Origin: Pterobdella sp. o SKG-2022
Taxonomy: Eukaryota; Annelida; Clitellata; Hirudinida; Piscicolidae
DNA: 64,000 bases
Direction: 5' to 3'
Assembly: GCA_964035795.1 (NCBI GenBank)
Contig: OZ038321.1
Location: forward strand, 12,241,093 to 12,305,092
The position numbers and the translations under genes are program-made. Every line of letters begins with the position of its first letter. The first letter of the stretch is position 1. Shown here piece after piece: positions 24,250 to 37,700 of this stretch. The notes beneath the pieces were generated by a model, which made no database searches, had not been told where the DNA came from, and worked only from the letters and a program-made list of their open reading frames with translations.

Positions 24250-27200
24250 AGGGTATGCTCAAAATGAATGTCACATCATTAGAGACGCTTCGAAAAATAA
24301 CTATCTTTGAGCCTGAAAGTAGTAAAAAATTCAACAAAAATGATAGAAAATTGTGAAATAAAGTTATTGTTTAAAAAAATTTTAAATGCTTAACAAACAT
24401 TAAAAAAACTGAAAAGCTAAGCTATTATACTGTTGAACATCTTTCAAACTTAACTATTCATTAAGTTGTAAAGTCAACAAACACAGTATTTATTTTATAA
24501 AAGATACGGAGCTTTTTGTGAGGCTAGCTTACATTATCAAGAGATAATTGTGTGTTGACCTTGCAACATGATTTAGGCTACTATACTTTTTCAACTTTTC
24601 ATTAGATTTTTCTGTTTTTAGTTTACTTTATACACAAACATTATTAATTTTTTTACTTCTACATCTTTCTGAGGCAAATCTTTATGCTGTCCTCATCTTT
24701 CTGTCTAGTCTTTAGTGTTCATGCTTAAATTGATCCCTTTCATTAAAAATTTATAATGAAATCATAATGAAAAGAATTTTTATAGTTGTTATATATTATG
24801 AATTTATTTTTTCTCAGTAAAACTCAAAGTATTAGTTTAGAATTAAAAAAATGATTCAGTTTTATTATATTTTGATGAATGTTGAATACCTGTTCTATTT
24901 GAATAATAACTATAGAGTTATAATAGTTATTATTATCCCATTGAAGATGTTGTGACAACATAGAGCTACGGTGTCAACTTCCGAAGCAATTTAACGCTCA
25001 AAGAAACCGCTACAATGCTTTTCTTACCTATACAATTATAAATTGTTTCAAACGTTTCACGAGTTGCTTCTTCGATTTAATATTCATTGGACTTTTTTGA
25101 ACTAATTATTTTTTATTTCAATGAAGTTTTTTTTTGAAAACAGTTACTTTCTTTTTCTCTATCAGACTTGGAAAAGATGATGAAACGATAATTATAATTG
25201 TGGGTATAGATTAAGTATGTATCAACTTAGCATGCTAGATCGATACGAGGGCATTTAGCACCAAGCGTTGTCAGTTCAGACACGGTAATTAGCATGCATC
25301 GAAATTAACACTCACAAAATTATCAAGATTGAAACTTTTTTTCAAACCCGTGTATGTAATATATTATTTTTTATATTAAATTATTTTCAATTGGTTTTCA
25401 AAGGTCGTATTCCAGAACTTAAAATTTCATTTTTCAATTAACATTTTTCATGAATAAAATAATGAACATTTTGTGGCATTATAATTGTTTCGACAATAAC
25501 GAATATCATGTAATAGCATAATGTAAATCAATAAAGAATAAAAATAAATCAATAAAAGTTTCTGGGTTATTTTCTCATCTCTAAACATTCTAACATTCAT
25601 AAAATAATGTCTACGCATGGCTCAAAAAATTTTATTTATAACTATTGACATTGAAAGAAAAAAACAATGAAGAAAAAAACTGGTTTGATGGAAATGATGA
25701 AAACTTTGAAGCTGGATGGAGACAGTGTTAGGCATGGTGGTATATCTCTCTTAAGCACTTATAAATCACTGTATCGATTGGTGAAAGTTGGTGTTTCGAT
25801 ACAGCTTCTGGTTAATGTTGAAATTTTATCTGATGGTTTTGAGTGCAATTGTGAACCTAACTGAAGTTTATTTTGGGTTTAAATTTTTAAACAGTTTTAA
25901 ATATTTTATAATAAATGTATTTTATGGAACAATTCCAATAGTTTTCAGTTGTAATTGATTTGAATGTGTGTTTTGAGTCATTTTTCTTAAAAGAAATATT
26001 GATGACTTCCCATTGGAAATTATAAAAAAATAAAACAAAATGCAATAAAAAAAAATTTATAAAATTTTTGAAAAAATTTTTATTCTGGTGCCTTCCGATT
26101 TGGTAGCGTGATGTTACCAAATTAGCACGAGTCTTCAAAACATTGCTTTCAGTTGATTTGAAAGCAGATAAACAATGTTTTTACTTTTATTCATTATTTC
26201 CATAATAAAGGGAAGAAATTGCTGCAATATTGAAGCTTTTTTCTCTACAGTGATTAAAGTTGTATTATCTATTTTTTCCATTGCACGGTTAATTTTTGTA
26301 TGAAAGAGTATACAGAAAAAATGATGAAACTTTCATTGTTTCTGTTGTAATGGTATAATTTAATGTGTGAACTGAGTCTTTGAAGATTAGATTGAGATTA
26401 AAGATCTTGCAAACAAATGAGTGCAAGTTTTAATATAAGATTACAAAGATATGGTTGTTGCTCTGTCAAAAAACATTTGACGAAAACTGTTTCGAGAAAA
26501 AAATACAAAACATAAAAAAACAATTAAAAATAAAAAATTGATTTTTAAAAAAATTTTGTGCATGTTCAATAAAGCATCCACCATGAAATTCAGACAATTT
26601 AATTACCATATATGATAAGTAGAAAGTTGTTATTAAAAATTTAAATTGGGACTGAAGATTGGCGATTCCTTACAAAAACTTGAGACAATACATCAAAAGG
26701 ATGACGCAATGTATACGCTCACGACATGCGATTTGCTTCTAGTTATCTCTCGTGAAGTTTTTTATAATGGCTTTCAACTTTATGAAAATATTCTCATTTT
26801 TTAATGTTTTTATATGGTAAAGTATTTTTATAGAAAATTTAATTTCAAATCCGAAAATAACTTTTAAATTAATAATTTTTCAATGTAGAATGAAAGCTCA
26901 AAGACAAAAAAGTTTTTTGAAGACAATTGATGACAGTATATCTTTAAGAAAAGAATTTCTTACAATAACTTCATTTATAAACTCTTAGCTTAAAAGCTCC
27001 GAAGTAATGTAACAATAAGAACCACCAGATGATAAGTATGACGTTTAAACGCAACAGTTTTCATGAAATATTACATGCTTCTTTCAAGGAACGTAATTAA
27101 CAACTCTTTAAGGCTAATTTACTATATTAACCTTACATATACTAATCCCAATAAAAAAGATAACCTTAAATATAAGGTCACCTTTCATGAGCAATTATAA

Positions 27201-30200
27201 GGCGTATGGGAAAGTTATTCGACTGATGTTTTTGTTTTCATCTGATCTTCAAGTAATTAGACATACTTCTATTAGAATTTACTAATTAAATCGTGGATTT
27301 ATGGAATGGAATTTTTTTAGCTTCATTCTTCAAAAACTTGAAATTTTAAATAAATTGAGTTGTTACCAAAAAAATTTGGCATGCGAAAAACTTAAAAAAA
27401 CTCTAAAATATAATTATTGAGAGTAATTCAATTTTTAAAATCTCAATTTAAACAGTTGTGTTTGAATTCACCTTGGAAAGGCCTGAAAGATAAAAAGATT
27501 ATTCCAAAGTATCAGTAGAAATAAACTCATTGAAGCGAAATTGATAAATTCAACTTAAATAATGCAATATTGCGTAAGAGTTTGTAAGAGAATTGAAGGA
27601 GGCAGCCTAAACAAACAAAGCTGGTCACAGGCGTGCAAATCTCGTTAAAATCCCATAATCCACTTAGGTGCAGCATCGGAAAGAAGGTTGGACCAAATGA
27701 TATCGTCTAAACCTTCAGGATCACTTTTGATTGGAAAATGTATCTATTAATGATGATTTACTTTTAAATCACGAACTTAGAAACTGTTTTAATAGTTAAA
27801 AAAGATTTTTTGCACAAATACTTACAGTGTTTGAAAGGCAAAGGAAATGTAGGGAGTGAAGCTATGTCGAACTCAATTTTGTCGTCAATTATACAAATGA
27901 TTACACTGTTTTTAAGTGAAGCCGACATGAAACTTGAAAATAAATTTATACAAAAAAAGATTTAATTCTTTCTAAAAATATTTAATTAAATTAACGTTTA
28001 TTTTATCTGACTTTCAAAACAGACTCTGAACGCCAAATTTTTTGGTTTCTATGCAAAAAAATTTTAAAAAAAAGATTATAAATTTTTGGATAAAAGTATA
28101 ATTGTGAAAACATTAAAAATTTGAACACAATGAACAGACAAAAAAGAGCATAAAATACAGACAATGCTTGCAAAATACAATAGACCATCCGGGAACGCTA
28201 CATAAATTGTTATAGCGGCTTGTTGTTGTGTCTTTTATTCTTCCCTATTCAACCATACTCTAATTTTATATTTTTGTGTTTAAAAATTTAGTTTATTTGA
28301 TTTAAGTAGATTAAATAATATTCTCTAATGAAACAAAGAAACTTTTATAACCTTTGAAACCCTTTTGAAGATTCTTAGAGAGGTCGTGAATAAACGACTT
28401 CTAAGATAAAATTTTTCCAAATTTTCGTCTTTATTCAGGTGAAATCTGGCTGGAATAATGCAAACACGTTTATATGGAAAACATCAAACTAAGTTTAAAC
28501 AATCGTGAAATATTTAGTTATTAAGATTTGGATTAAAATAAACTTTTACATGTTTAGTTTTTTGTATATATTGTGATAGAGTATTTTAATAAGTACTTGG
28601 AATAAAACAAGTTATTTTTTGAAGATTGTTGAAATATAGAAGTGATAATTATGACAAAACTTCAAATGAGAAACTAAGTACCAGTTGAAACTTTAAAAAA
28701 AATGAAACATACATAATTAACGTTTAATGACAATGTTTTTCCAACCAAAGTGAATTATAGTATGTTCAAGCGACTTCACAATCGATACTTTAATTGAATT
28801 GAAACAACTTTTATTTTGAATTCTGGAAAAAATTGAATATTTATATTTCAGATATATTTGAAATTGAAAATAAAATATTCATATTTTGAATAAATACTAA
28901 ATGACTCTTCTAGTTCGATTTCAAAGAAAAAAAATATGTATAATCTTGTGAAAAATTAAAATTGAAAGCTGATTGAAAAACAAATGGAATTTTTAATTTA
29001 AAAATGTCTGGAAGATTAATGTGAAAATAAAAATTGTCAAGTCAATCTTATTCAAAAACCATATATATTTTGACATGAATTTAAAAATTAAAAATTTTAA
29101 GCATCTTGCTATTTTTATTATTTTTTCTAGCTTTCAACCTCAAAATAAACTACCAAAAAAGCTTGGTTTTACAAGAACCATTATCTTATACCATTGATGA
29201 AGCAAAAATATTTTCATATCCTAATTCCTTCAAATAGCTTAAAAAACAGCTTATCTGCTTCATCATTCGTTATGAGTTTGTACTTCAATGTATGCTAGCT
29301 TTCATAATCAAGGATTAATTTTAGTTAATATAAGGGTTTGCGTGGAAGCTTCAAAAGATTATGTTAAACAACAATGAATCTGAGAAATGGTTGATTGGTG
29401 AGCATTTTGTATGAAATTATAAATAAGCATGAAACTTCATCGAAAGTGAGGCATGAAGCCGGTTGTCCAGAGTTGGAAGCAAAAATTTTTCAATTATAAT
29501 CTTGGACTTTAATTATTTAAGAATTTTGTTATATTAATAAAATATAGTGGGTTTCAAGAGACCTAAATTTTGACGTGTTCTAGATGTCAAACATAAAGGA
29601 AGATAGAATTTAAAGAAGTTAGGACTCTAATCTTCTTATCTCAATATTCTTAGATGCTCTAACCGCAGTTTACAGTTATAATAAAAAAATCGGTTTTAAA
29701 TAGATCATAAATACTTGTAAGCGATATGATTTCTAATGAATTATAACAAGGTTTTACTTGTTGCAAATTTTAGCTCAATAAAAAACCTTAACGTGTTCTT
29801 ATAAATCCTCATGTTTTCCTGTAGAAATATGAATTCTGTTTTATCCTTAGCCATAAAATTCTTACAATCCATCATATTTCAATTATCAACAGAAAAATAT
29901 TTCTATTTTCAAAATATTTAATCTTTGCAACGATTTGCATAGGAGATAAACAAAAATTTGTGAAACAAAAAAAAGCGTCAACTAACCATGATAGTTAAGC
30001 AGGTTTTTCTTGGAATAATTGGTTATAGTTGAGTTATAAAAACAACCATTAAAATTTAAAAAATATATCAAAATTACACGTAAAATGAAAAAGATGTTTT
30101 ATAGAAAGGAAGTCTTGAAGTGGAGAAAAAATAGTAGCATATTCAAGAAACGTTATTGTCCTTCAAAAAATGCATTTAGTTTAACGTTGCTTGAACTTTG

Positions 30201-31792
30201 TAATCTTGTACATAGTTAAATCTAACAATGTCTTTATTTCAAATACAACCAACGACTAGAAAAGCAACATTTTTAATATTGACTTTATTAAGGTCGTTAA
30301 ACAGAGCGCAAAGATACGCAGAAGAAAAGAATTGAAAAAAGATCCAATGACTGACATCATTATAGACCTGATAATTATCTACATAGAGACAGCTTATGGT
30401 TCAGAACGATTTTAACACAAGTCATTATTTTGAATAGATCTAATGATTACATCTGAAGCTTTAAATATTTTTATTTTGTCCTTACCCATATACATCAGAA
30501 ATCGCCGAGCTTCAAATACTTTTAATCATAAACACATAATGTTTAATTTGTGTGCTTATCAAAGTGCTCTTAACGCTATGATGCCTTCCCAGACGTTTTA
30601 AACGACGGGAGTGAGGCAGGTGCTGAAGAAAGATAGAAGCTAATGATACTTTGCTGGTCTTTTTTGATGGAGACTCTATTCTTGGAAAATATTTTATTTT
30701 TAAATAATATTTTAAAACTAAATTTTTCAATTGAGAATTATCACAATAAAAAAATCAAGTTTTAGCTGTGTCAAGACCTGTGGGGATTAAGAAACTAATA
30801 ATATATAACAAGCATTTAAAAATTTATTTATATAAAAATTATGCCAATTAAATTCGGCGCTTCTTTGAGACTTAATTGCTTCCTGTAGTGACGTGAGAAC
30901 CGAGAGAGAGTATATGAGTGCTTTAGGTGAGTGAAACACGAAATGCTGTCTGAGATGCAACGCTTTAATGTTGAAACTTCAAGACTATGATTAATTATCG
31001 TATAATGCTTATTAGAACATGTACAGTTTAAAAATCGGAGCATTATTTTCATCTTAGCCAAGATCGAAAGGCATGGTGAATGCAAAGCTGAGAATATAAT
31101 TTACTTTTGTTTCCACTTAACCGCTAGATGTCTTGTTTTACTTTCCAAATTTTTCATAATACTTTATTCAACTTTTTGAAACTTACGACAATATTTTAAC
31201 ATAATATTGTCATACTTTTAAGCTCATACTACAAAGATATACTTCAAAATATGATTCAGATAATTAAATTTTGAATCAAAACATAAAAGAGTTTACTTCG
31301 TGAATATATCTAAAACAACCAAATCGGCGAAATACTTGCGAGTAAAACTTATGTTGAATTAGATTTGAGAAAGGTTTTCTCAATGATTGAATGGTTTAAA
31401 TGTGTTTAGTAAATTTAATGAACAAAATTTGAGTATGGTTTTAGACAAAATCCTACATTTTAAAAACTATTTAATGTCTGAAAAAATTATTTCAACAAAC
31501 AAATTTCAGATCTTAAAAAATTTGATCAAATTATTAAAAAAATGACATTAATGTAATAAAACTTTTTGAATGACTGAAATATTAAATTTAAAAACAATTA
31601 ATTAAAGTCTAAATATTTTAAAAGTGAAAAGATTTAGAATTAATCTGATTTAAGTTCTAGAGAAAATTCAATTTGAGTTTTTCCAAAAACAATAATCATA
31701 ATAGGATCAACTGTGTTTTTTGATTTGAAATGTTTTAATGCTTGTACATATACTTTTCTTCTCTGTATTCCTGTGTAAATCATAAATTGAAA
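24250..31792. other. Long gene-free interval upstream of FDXR
   Basis: About 7.5 kb of AT-rich DNA with no convincing exon. Frames at 25667-25864, 25887-26138, 28003-28188, 30512-30730 and 30828-31085 were read and have no domain, repeat structure or splice context. Less AT-rich islands occur near 25205-25320, 26640-26760, 27600-27720 and 30550-31080. Apart from the first, which holds a duplicated motif, I see nothing specific in them. Confidence 0.5.
25205..25320. promoter_or_regulatory. Candidate regulatory island with duplicated TTAGCATGC motif
   Basis: A short block, less AT-rich than its flanks, with ttagcatgc twice (about 25228 and 25290); the second copy lies within a homeodomain/POU-like gtaattagcatgcat. 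No coding frame. Support is motif repetition and composition only. Confidence 0.2.
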
Positions 31793-34700
31793 ATGGTTTC
31801 TAGAACATTTTATTGTTTCAATAAAATTTTGAATAATAACTCCAGTATTTTTAAACACTTCAATAATTCGAAACTAGTAAATTTTGGGTTTTTAAGGGTA
31901 CAAAAAACATTTTTAACACCGCGTCATACCTTTTCCCATGTCCCTCTTAAAGTGGCAATTGTTGGTGCTGGTCCGGCTGGATTCTATACAGCTCAACACA
32001 TCATAAAAGTATTTTTATTATTATTTATATTACATAATTTATTCAATTTGACAAAGATACTATGAAAATTTAATAAATTATACTTCAGAAAATACCTGAT
32101 TCTAAAGTAGATATTTTTGAAAATTTGCCTGTTCCTTTTGGTTTAGTGAGATTTGGAGTGGCACCAGATCATCAAGATGTCAAGGTGTTTTAAGTTTTCT
32201 CAAAAAATTTCAAATCTCTTATAGATTATTTGATAATTAATTTGTATCATGAAAAAATATATTAATTTTTGTAAAAAATAGGTGACAAATAAGTTGAAAA
32301 AAAAAATTATTTTTTCCTAAAATCACAGATTTTTTCTATAAGTTAATAATGCAAAAAGTTTTCATGTTCTGGAACTAAAAAAATTTATTTAATAGTCAGT
32401 ATCTTTCCATTTTTTCAAAGAGCACAATTCTTCTAATATTCAAATGAACAAAAATATAATTTTATAATATATTTTTATATCTATAATTGTAAGTTTATTT
32501 ATCTTTCAAATGATACTTATCAATAGAAAAACTCATGGAAAAAGAAATCCAATTTAAGTATTTTTACACCACAAAATATAGAATGTCATAAACACTTTCA
32601 CAAACATTGCTGAAAATCCAATGGTGGATTTCTATGGGAACATAAAGTTGGGACAAGATGTAAGCCTTAAAGATCTCTTAAAGGCTTATAGTGCTGTTGT
32701 ACTGGTGAGAGTATTTGAAAATTATAAACTACTTAGACTTTGATTCATAAATTTGTGTAATTAGTACTTTTTATTTTTTGAAATTATGTCAATAAGTGTA
32801 AATTATTAATTATAATTTCTCTTCATAATTATAACATTTTTAAGTAATATTTATTGTATTTCATAAGTGTTATAACTATATTATTGATATAGAATAGAAA
32901 GTTTGGAAATAAATAATAATTTCATAAGTTTCAGCATTTTTCTGTCTTAATTTTATCTTTAGAATTGAATCATTGATATAGGCATTTGGGGCATCCCAGG
33001 ATAAGATGTTGAACATACCTGGAGAAGTTTGTATTTTACTCATGTTATGATTATTTTATTCTATTTTATTTAATTGTTTCAGTATTCTTAGAAGCTCTTA
33101 ATGTTAAAGTTAACGATGTTACACAGGCTCTAAATAATGTTATGTCTGCAAGCTCATTCATCAAGTGGTACAATGGATACCCTGGAAGTGACAAGGTTGA
33201 CGTTGTAATGAATTGATCTTGAAATGGTAGAATGTAGCATCGAATCATTTATTAATAAGAATTTTTGATATTTTTAATATTATTATTAAGATTTTTCTAG
33301 CGCACAGTTATAAATTCAAGATTGCTTCAGAGGCGCTCATGATTATGACTGAGAATGTTTGTGGTCTAAGTGAGTTTTCAAAAGTTTGCGAAAGTTCATG
33401 AGAGAAGGCGATGAGCGCAAGTTAGAAGGAAGTGAATTCCACAGATGTGGAGTCTGGTGATAAAAAGAGCGACTAGTAAACAAGCCTGAAGAAACAGGTT
33501 GATGAAGCTGGAGACTAGAGTGCAAGGACCTGAGTGGTTGACGTGTGTGTCTGATTGACAAAAGATCAACAAGATAAGCAGGTTGTTCAAGCTTGAGAGT
33601 GCAGGCAATGAGCCAAAGTAATTTAAACTTGCATCTTTGGGAAACAGGTAGCCAGTGCAAACGATCAAAACAGTCGCTGGAAGAGCTGAAATAATCAGCT
33701 TGAAGAACCGTCTTGGCCGCGTAGTTTTGGAGGGCTTGAAGTTTGCATAAAAGGTAGTTTGGCTGCCCGCAAAGGACAGAATTACAGTAGTCCAATCTGG
33801 AAAGAACTAGTGAGATAAAGAGGGCATTAGCAGTGGAAAGAAGTAAGAATTTGCGTAATTGTTTTATGTATAGATATGGAAATTGGAAGATTAAATTATT
33901 TGAGAAATAAAGTAAGCAAAGTTCAAATTTGAATCTAAGGTGACACCTAAGGTTTTGAGCTTGGAAGATATAGGAAGTGTGGTGCCGTCGAGAGTTACCA
34001 CAAAAGGGGGATTGTATTTTGCTAGAAGACGAGGGCTGCCGACAAACATCACCTCACTCCCTTAGGGTTTAGTTTCAGTTGGCTTTGGGAAAACCAGGAG
34101 CTTAGAGCGAAAAGACAACTGGATAATTTAAGGAGAGTTGGGCTAGAATCTGGGTGAGAGACTCCGGTGAAAAGAGTGATGTCATCAGCGAACTGGTGTA
34201 AAAGCAAGTCGTGCTGTACAATAATGCTACACATTGGTGATGTATAAAGAGAGAAAATGATTGTTTCCAGAACAGAGCCATGCGGCACGCCTGAGTTGAG
34301 TGATGTAAGAGAAGAAGAGAAATTGTCCATTTTAACGAACTGAGAACGTTAAGAAAGGTAAGAGCGAAACTAAGAAAGAGCGAGCTCAGAGATATTGAAG
34401 TGTCTAGTCAAAATATCAATTAAGATATTGTGATCGAGAGTATCAAAAGCAGCAGAAAGGTCTAGCGAAACCAAAACGGCCGCATGTCCAGTAGCGCAGA
34501 TGTTGCGAAGACTGTCAGTGATGCGTAAGAGTGTGGTTTTTGTTGAGTGGTGCTTGCGATATGCTGATTGGAAAGGCTTAAAATTAGGAGATGATGAAAC
34601 GTGAGAAGTTATTCTGGAATGAACGAGTCTTTCGATAATTTTTGAAATGGTGCTCAAGTTAGAGATAAGGCGGTAGTTCGAAGGAATGGTCGGGTCCAAA

Positions 34701-37700
34701 TTTCCTTTATTAAGCAAAGGGAGAACTTGTGCTGTTTTAAAGGAGGCGGGGAATATTGCTTGTGAAAAAGACAAGTTGGTAAGTTTGGAAATTATTGGAG
34801 CAAAGAGGTGAGAAAAGCGTTTTAAAGTGGATGTGGGGATTAAGTCTAATGGAAAAGCTTTGTTGGGTAAAGAGCGAATAAGCCTACTCACTTCTTCAAT
34901 ACTGACAAATGAAAAATAAGAGAGTGGTGTTCGATTGTCTGGTAGAATAGGGTCTGTGCAGGGCAAAATGGACGTTGGCAAAGATTTGTGAATAAGAGCG
35001 ATTTTCTCTTTAAAAAAGTTACTAAAGGTATTCACAAGATTGATAGCTTTTGAAGAGCTGCGTGGCGGAGAAGGAGGAGATCTATGTAGGATGGAGTTGG
35101 CAGTTTTCCAAAAAACTTTCGAGTTTGGTTTGACAGATGCAAGCATGTTGTTAAAATAATCAGCACGGGATTTAAAGACGAGAGCGGGAGCAGTTTTACG
35201 AGATTCCTTGAGAGCAGCGAGAAGACTGGCTGGAACAGGCTTGGATGACCTTAACAATAAGGAAAATTTTCTCTCAAGTTTTCGTCTTTTTCTTTTGGCG
35301 GCAATGGCGTCAGTGGATAGCTTGTGATAGGAGTGACTGCTGGAGCGAAAGATGTGGGTGCGAAAAGGAGCATGGTGGTCGATAAGTGATTGAAAAGGGT
35401 TGTTCATTGTTGTAAGAAACTCTTCAACATCAGAAAGATTAGTTAGTGTATTATGGATATGTTTGAGATCTTTCTCAAAGACAGCATCATCAAGTTTTTC
35501 AAAAGAGCGGGAAATTACAATGTGAGGGGGAAGGGGAGAAGGAGCGAGGTTGAGACTGCATAAAATAAGGTAGTGATCGGAGTCAAAAGTTTTTCTGCCG
35601 ATGTCTTATATAAAATGACTGTTAGGTTTTTGAGTAATGATGAGGTCAAGGATGTTACCAAGTCTGTGGGTGGGGAAGTCTATATGCTGGACCAGCTCAA
35701 GTTCACGTAAAAGAGCACTAAGCGGGTTGTCATGAGGCGTACAATTTGGGGTGTTGAAATCACCAGCCAATATAAAATTTGAAGAAAGAGAATAAAGGAA
35801 ATAGAAATGAAACGTGAGCTCGCAGATAAAATTACCGTTGTTTAGAGGACGGTAGATCACCGATAGAAACAAACAGTGTGACGAAAAAGACACTTTGGCT
35901 GTCAATGATTCAAAAGAAAAGTGGGACGGGGACTTAATGGCATCCAATCTAATGGAGTTTCTGGAAATTACAGAAATACCTCCACCTCGTTTACCAATGG
36001 GTCGGTGTGAGTGCAAGACATGAAAGCCATGAGGCACAATGTCATTTTTTGTGACATTGTCTGCGTTTTCAGGAATCAAAGTTTCCGTCAAAGCAATAAT
36101 GTCAAGTTTAAGAGAAAGGATAGTATCGAATATAATAGAAGATTTACTACGAGTAGACCTAGGATTGAGGAGAGCGAATTTAGTAGACAAAGGTACATTG
36201 TGGACTTTAGGTTGAGAGGCTGACCGTCATTCCCAAGCCGTACGTCCCATCTTGAGTCGCACTTGTTGTCTATAAAGGGGACAAAAGGAGGATGTTGTGA
36301 CGTGGTCATGCCAAGAGCGCTTTGATTTAAAGCAGGAAACACAAAAAGAAAGAGAGGTTTGCCGCAGTGCTCACATACTCTAGGATTTTGGCACTTAGAT
36401 ATGTTTTAACCATAAGTCTGACAATTCAGACATTTAGTTGGATGGTTGCGAGAGTGGAAAGGGAATCTACCAAAAGAGAGATGTACATTCTTGGACTTGT
36501 TCAGCATGGGGAAAACATTGCTTGGAACTTGGATGAGCCAGTCACGAGTACAAGGGTTTCGTGCGTTGGGCCTGTGCCTAAAGGCACGGAAAGCGCTGAG
36601 ATTAACAGATGGAAAGAGAAGATTGAAAAAGGTTTCAAGTTCCTCATTAGTAACCCATGTCGGTAGACCCAAGACGGTGATTGTTGGATTCAAAAGAACT
36701 GGGTTGTGGAGGCGTATGTTGGGAAAAGAAGAAAGGAAAAGTTTGGCATCCTTGAGTGAATCAGCAGAGTCAGCTTCCCAGACAACAGCATCAGTAGACT
36801 CTCGAAAATGCTTAGGAAAAGATTTAAAGGCTTGTTGTGAAAAATTGATGGACGAAACCAATCTCCTGCACAATTCACTAGGAGTCTCACCTGTGGTTGA
36901 GATAACTTTGGTGGACTATTTAATAATGGGTGGGGTTTTTTTAATAGAAGGGATTTTATGTTGGATGAGGAGGAGTGAGTGTGAAATTTTGTTAGTGGAT
37001 GGGTGAGAGAGGGTGTGCATGTTTTTTGATTTGACAATAGTGCTATAAATAGGTTGAGATGAGTTGGTAGTAAGAATAGATGTGGTTGAATTGGTTGGTG
37101 TGAATGATTCTAGGAAAATTAATGATGGAAAATTTATAATTGAACTAAGAGATGAAGTGGTTGTAGAAGCAGAAAGTGAAGAGGTTGAAGATGTCTTGCT
37201 TGTAGATGAAGTTGAAGAAGTTGTTGAAGCTGAGTTTGATGAAAATGAAGTAGTAATAGGAGATGAACTAGTCGAAGAGGTGGCTGAAGATGAACTAGTC
37301 GAAGAGGTGGTTGAAGTTGAACTAGTCAAAGAGGTGGCTGAAGATGAACTAGTCGAAGAGGTGGTTAAAGATGAGCTAGTTGAGAAAAAGCTGGTAGCTG
37401 GAGGAAATGTAGAAGGAGAAGTAATTGAAAGAGATGGAAGGGTCGAACAGAAAGATAAAGATAAAGTGGTCGAGGAAGTATGGATTGCTGACTGAGATAT
37501 TGAAAATGTAGTCGTCTTCGGTTTTCGCCCTCTTTTTTTGGTAACCGAGGGTTCCTCAGACTTTAAAAAGTTGAAGACATTGCTACGTAATGTGCTGAGC
37601 GTTGTCTGACTACTATCAATTTCGGAAATAATATTTGTGATGGCGGACATTTTATCGACCATAGAACAATATTAAAAATATTATCCTATTCTATTATTGC

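Larger units (their letters stand above)
33285..37668 (-). mobile_element. CR1/L2-group LINE, nearly full-length copy B, antisense in FDXR intron 5
   Basis: Same family as the copy at 16885-20195 but with a nearly complete ORF1. Orientation is opposite to the host gene. The 3' end has the family terminus (rev-comp actgtgcgct near 33300) followed by an (AAT)-type tail at about 33275-33295. The 5' end is within a few bases of the ORF1 start at 37662. Short AT-rich matches flank it (aatattat on both sides) but are too simple to count as a secure target-site duplication. ORF1 and ORF2 carry several stops and frameshifts, so it should be immobile. Confidence 0.9.

Noticed and set aside
25667..25864. 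65-codon plus-strand frame starting MKKKTG
   Set aside because: No family resemblance, no upstream or downstream exons, and codon use like the surrounding non-coding DNA.
36446..37006. Plus-strand 186-codon open frame
   Set aside because: Antisense of LINE ORF1; no domain and no splice context.
37064..37495. Acidic Glu/Val-rich open frame on the plus strand
   Set aside because: It is the exact complement of the Ser/Thr-rich repeat of LINE ORF1 on the minus strand.
33269..37684. Target-site duplication for LINE copy B (aatattat on both sides)
   Set aside because: The match is eight bases of simple AT sequence next to an AT-rich tail, so it cannot be separated from chance.
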